From Clostridia bacterium (lineage in GTDB: Bacteria; Bacillota_A; Clostridia; Christensenellales; Aristaeellaceae): a DNA stretch of 15,453 nt. The notes beneath the pieces are model-generated. The model searched no databases. It worked only from the letters and a program-made list of their open reading frames with translations, and was not told the DNA's origin. Location: positions 1 to 15,453 of the forward strand of contig CAAEDZ010000167.1 in NCBI GenBank assembly GCA_900754775.1, written 5' to 3'. Within the stretch, counting starts at the first letter, position 1; every line of letters starts with the position of its first letter. The position numbers were made by a program, and so were the translations under genes. Positions 15,185 through 15,453 of the stretch are shown here, piece by piece.

Positions 15185-15202
15185 TCGTTAAAAGTTTAAC
15201 AT
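15185..15202. promoter_or_regulatory. Rex operator in front of adhE
   Basis: The plus strand reads TCGTTAAAAGTTTAACAT, matching the Rex consensus TTGTTAANNNNTTAACAA at 12 of 14 defined bases. Rex is a repressor released when NADH rises relative to NAD+, and it controls adhE and hydrogenase genes in many Clostridia. The box overlaps the -10 of a weaker promoter and lies about 30-50 bases downstream of the start predicted for the strong promoter, so it could block initiation or elongation. Confidence 0.85.
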
Positions 15203-15227
15203 AGTTTCGGGGAGCTGTAAATGCCAA
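15198..15227 (-). promoter_or_regulatory. second, weaker adhE promoter overlapping the Rex box
   Basis: On the minus strand TTGGCA (15227-15222), 18 bases, TATGTT (15203-15198). The -10 box shares bases with the Rex site, so Rex binding would shut it directly. Weak match; start near 15191. Confidence 0.4.
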
Positions 15228-15239
15228 TGTTTATATACC

Positions 15240-15267
15240 ATTATATGATTTTGAATATAATTGTCAA
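15240..15267 (-). promoter_or_regulatory. strong sigma-A promoter of the adhE-hydA2 operon
   Basis: Perfect -35 TTGACA (15267-15262) and perfect -10 TATAAT (15245-15240), separated by 16 bases, in an A+T-rich patch. Transcription should begin near 15233, giving a leader of about 70 bases that contains the Rex box. Confidence 0.9.
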
Positions 15268-15453
15268 CGTACCGGCGCGGGGCGGGGCAGATGGCTTTCT
15301 TCCTTATTATATGGGAGATACGGGATCGGCGGGGCAGGGGGAGCCGGAGGTTTTTTTCGTGTTCAAAAAACCTTTCGCCCTTCGGCTGCGTCTGATCTGA
15401 GGGGGGCTGGAAGCGTCGTCCAGGGGTTTTTTTCTCAAAACTGGGAAGAATCC
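15268..15453. other. non-coding stretch upstream of the adhE promoter
   Basis: No convincing gene is seen. AGGTTTTTT (15348-15356) pairs with AAAAAACCT (15365-15373). CTGGA (15407-15411) can pair with TCCAG (15419-15423), which precedes a seven-T run (15427-15433); the same CCAG could instead pair with CTGG at 15441-15444. This may be the 3' end or terminator of a gene beyond the window. Confidence 0.35.

Overview
The window reads as a piece of chromosome from a strict anaerobe, most likely a high-G+C member of the Clostridia (Bacillota). Evidence for this is the strong AAGGAGG-type ribosome sites, sigma-A promoters with TTGACA boxes, a Rex operator, a fermentative bifunctional AdhE, and [FeFe] hydrogenase genes of a layout known from gut Clostridia such as Ruminococcus albus. 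I cannot name the genus. No phage, transposase, CRISPR, tRNA or rRNA was seen.

Layout. Positions 1-863 (minus strand) hold a MarR-type regulator translationally coupled to a YczE/YitT-like membrane protein that runs off the edge and appears frameshifted. Positions 1051-3362 (minus) hold nudC, then hisH and a HisF2-type gene with their own promoter and a strong terminator. The HisH/HisF2 pair is the ammonia-supplying kind used in sugar amidation, but no amidotransferase is present. Positions 3435-5943 (plus, divergent from nudC) hold a two-gene operon: a Wzz/BY-kinase-like protein whose ATP-binding motifs are lost, and a secreted protein with a peptidoglycan-binding domain, long Thr/Pro linkers and a stalk-type domain. 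Positions 6094-6837 (minus) hold an SH3-domain exported protein of clearly lower G+C, bracketed by two nearly identical terminator hairpins.

Positions 7090-15267 (minus) form one long operon: adhE, an APH-fold kinase, a small [2Fe-2S] thioredoxin-like protein, hydS (PAS-linked [FeFe] hydrogenase), a SpoIIE/PP2C-type phosphatase and hydA2 ([FeFe] hydrogenase). A consensus promoter (TTGACA-16-TATAAT), a second weaker promoter and a Rex box lie in front of adhE. The operon type is described for R. albus 7, where adhE (aad), kinase, phosphatase, hydS, hydA2 and rex are co-transcribed and HydS is proposed to sense H2. The working idea is that a rising NADH/NAD+ ratio releases Rex and turns on ethanol formation (AdhE) and H2 evolution (HydA2). 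HydS is thought to report H2 or redox state to a Ser/Thr kinase/phosphatase pair. rex itself is not in this window.

The hydrogenase-signalling operon is the most interesting system here. It is not wholly new, but its signalling chemistry is unproven. The small [2Fe-2S] gene flanked by intercistronic hairpins and the unassigned C-terminal domain of the phosphatase deserve attention.
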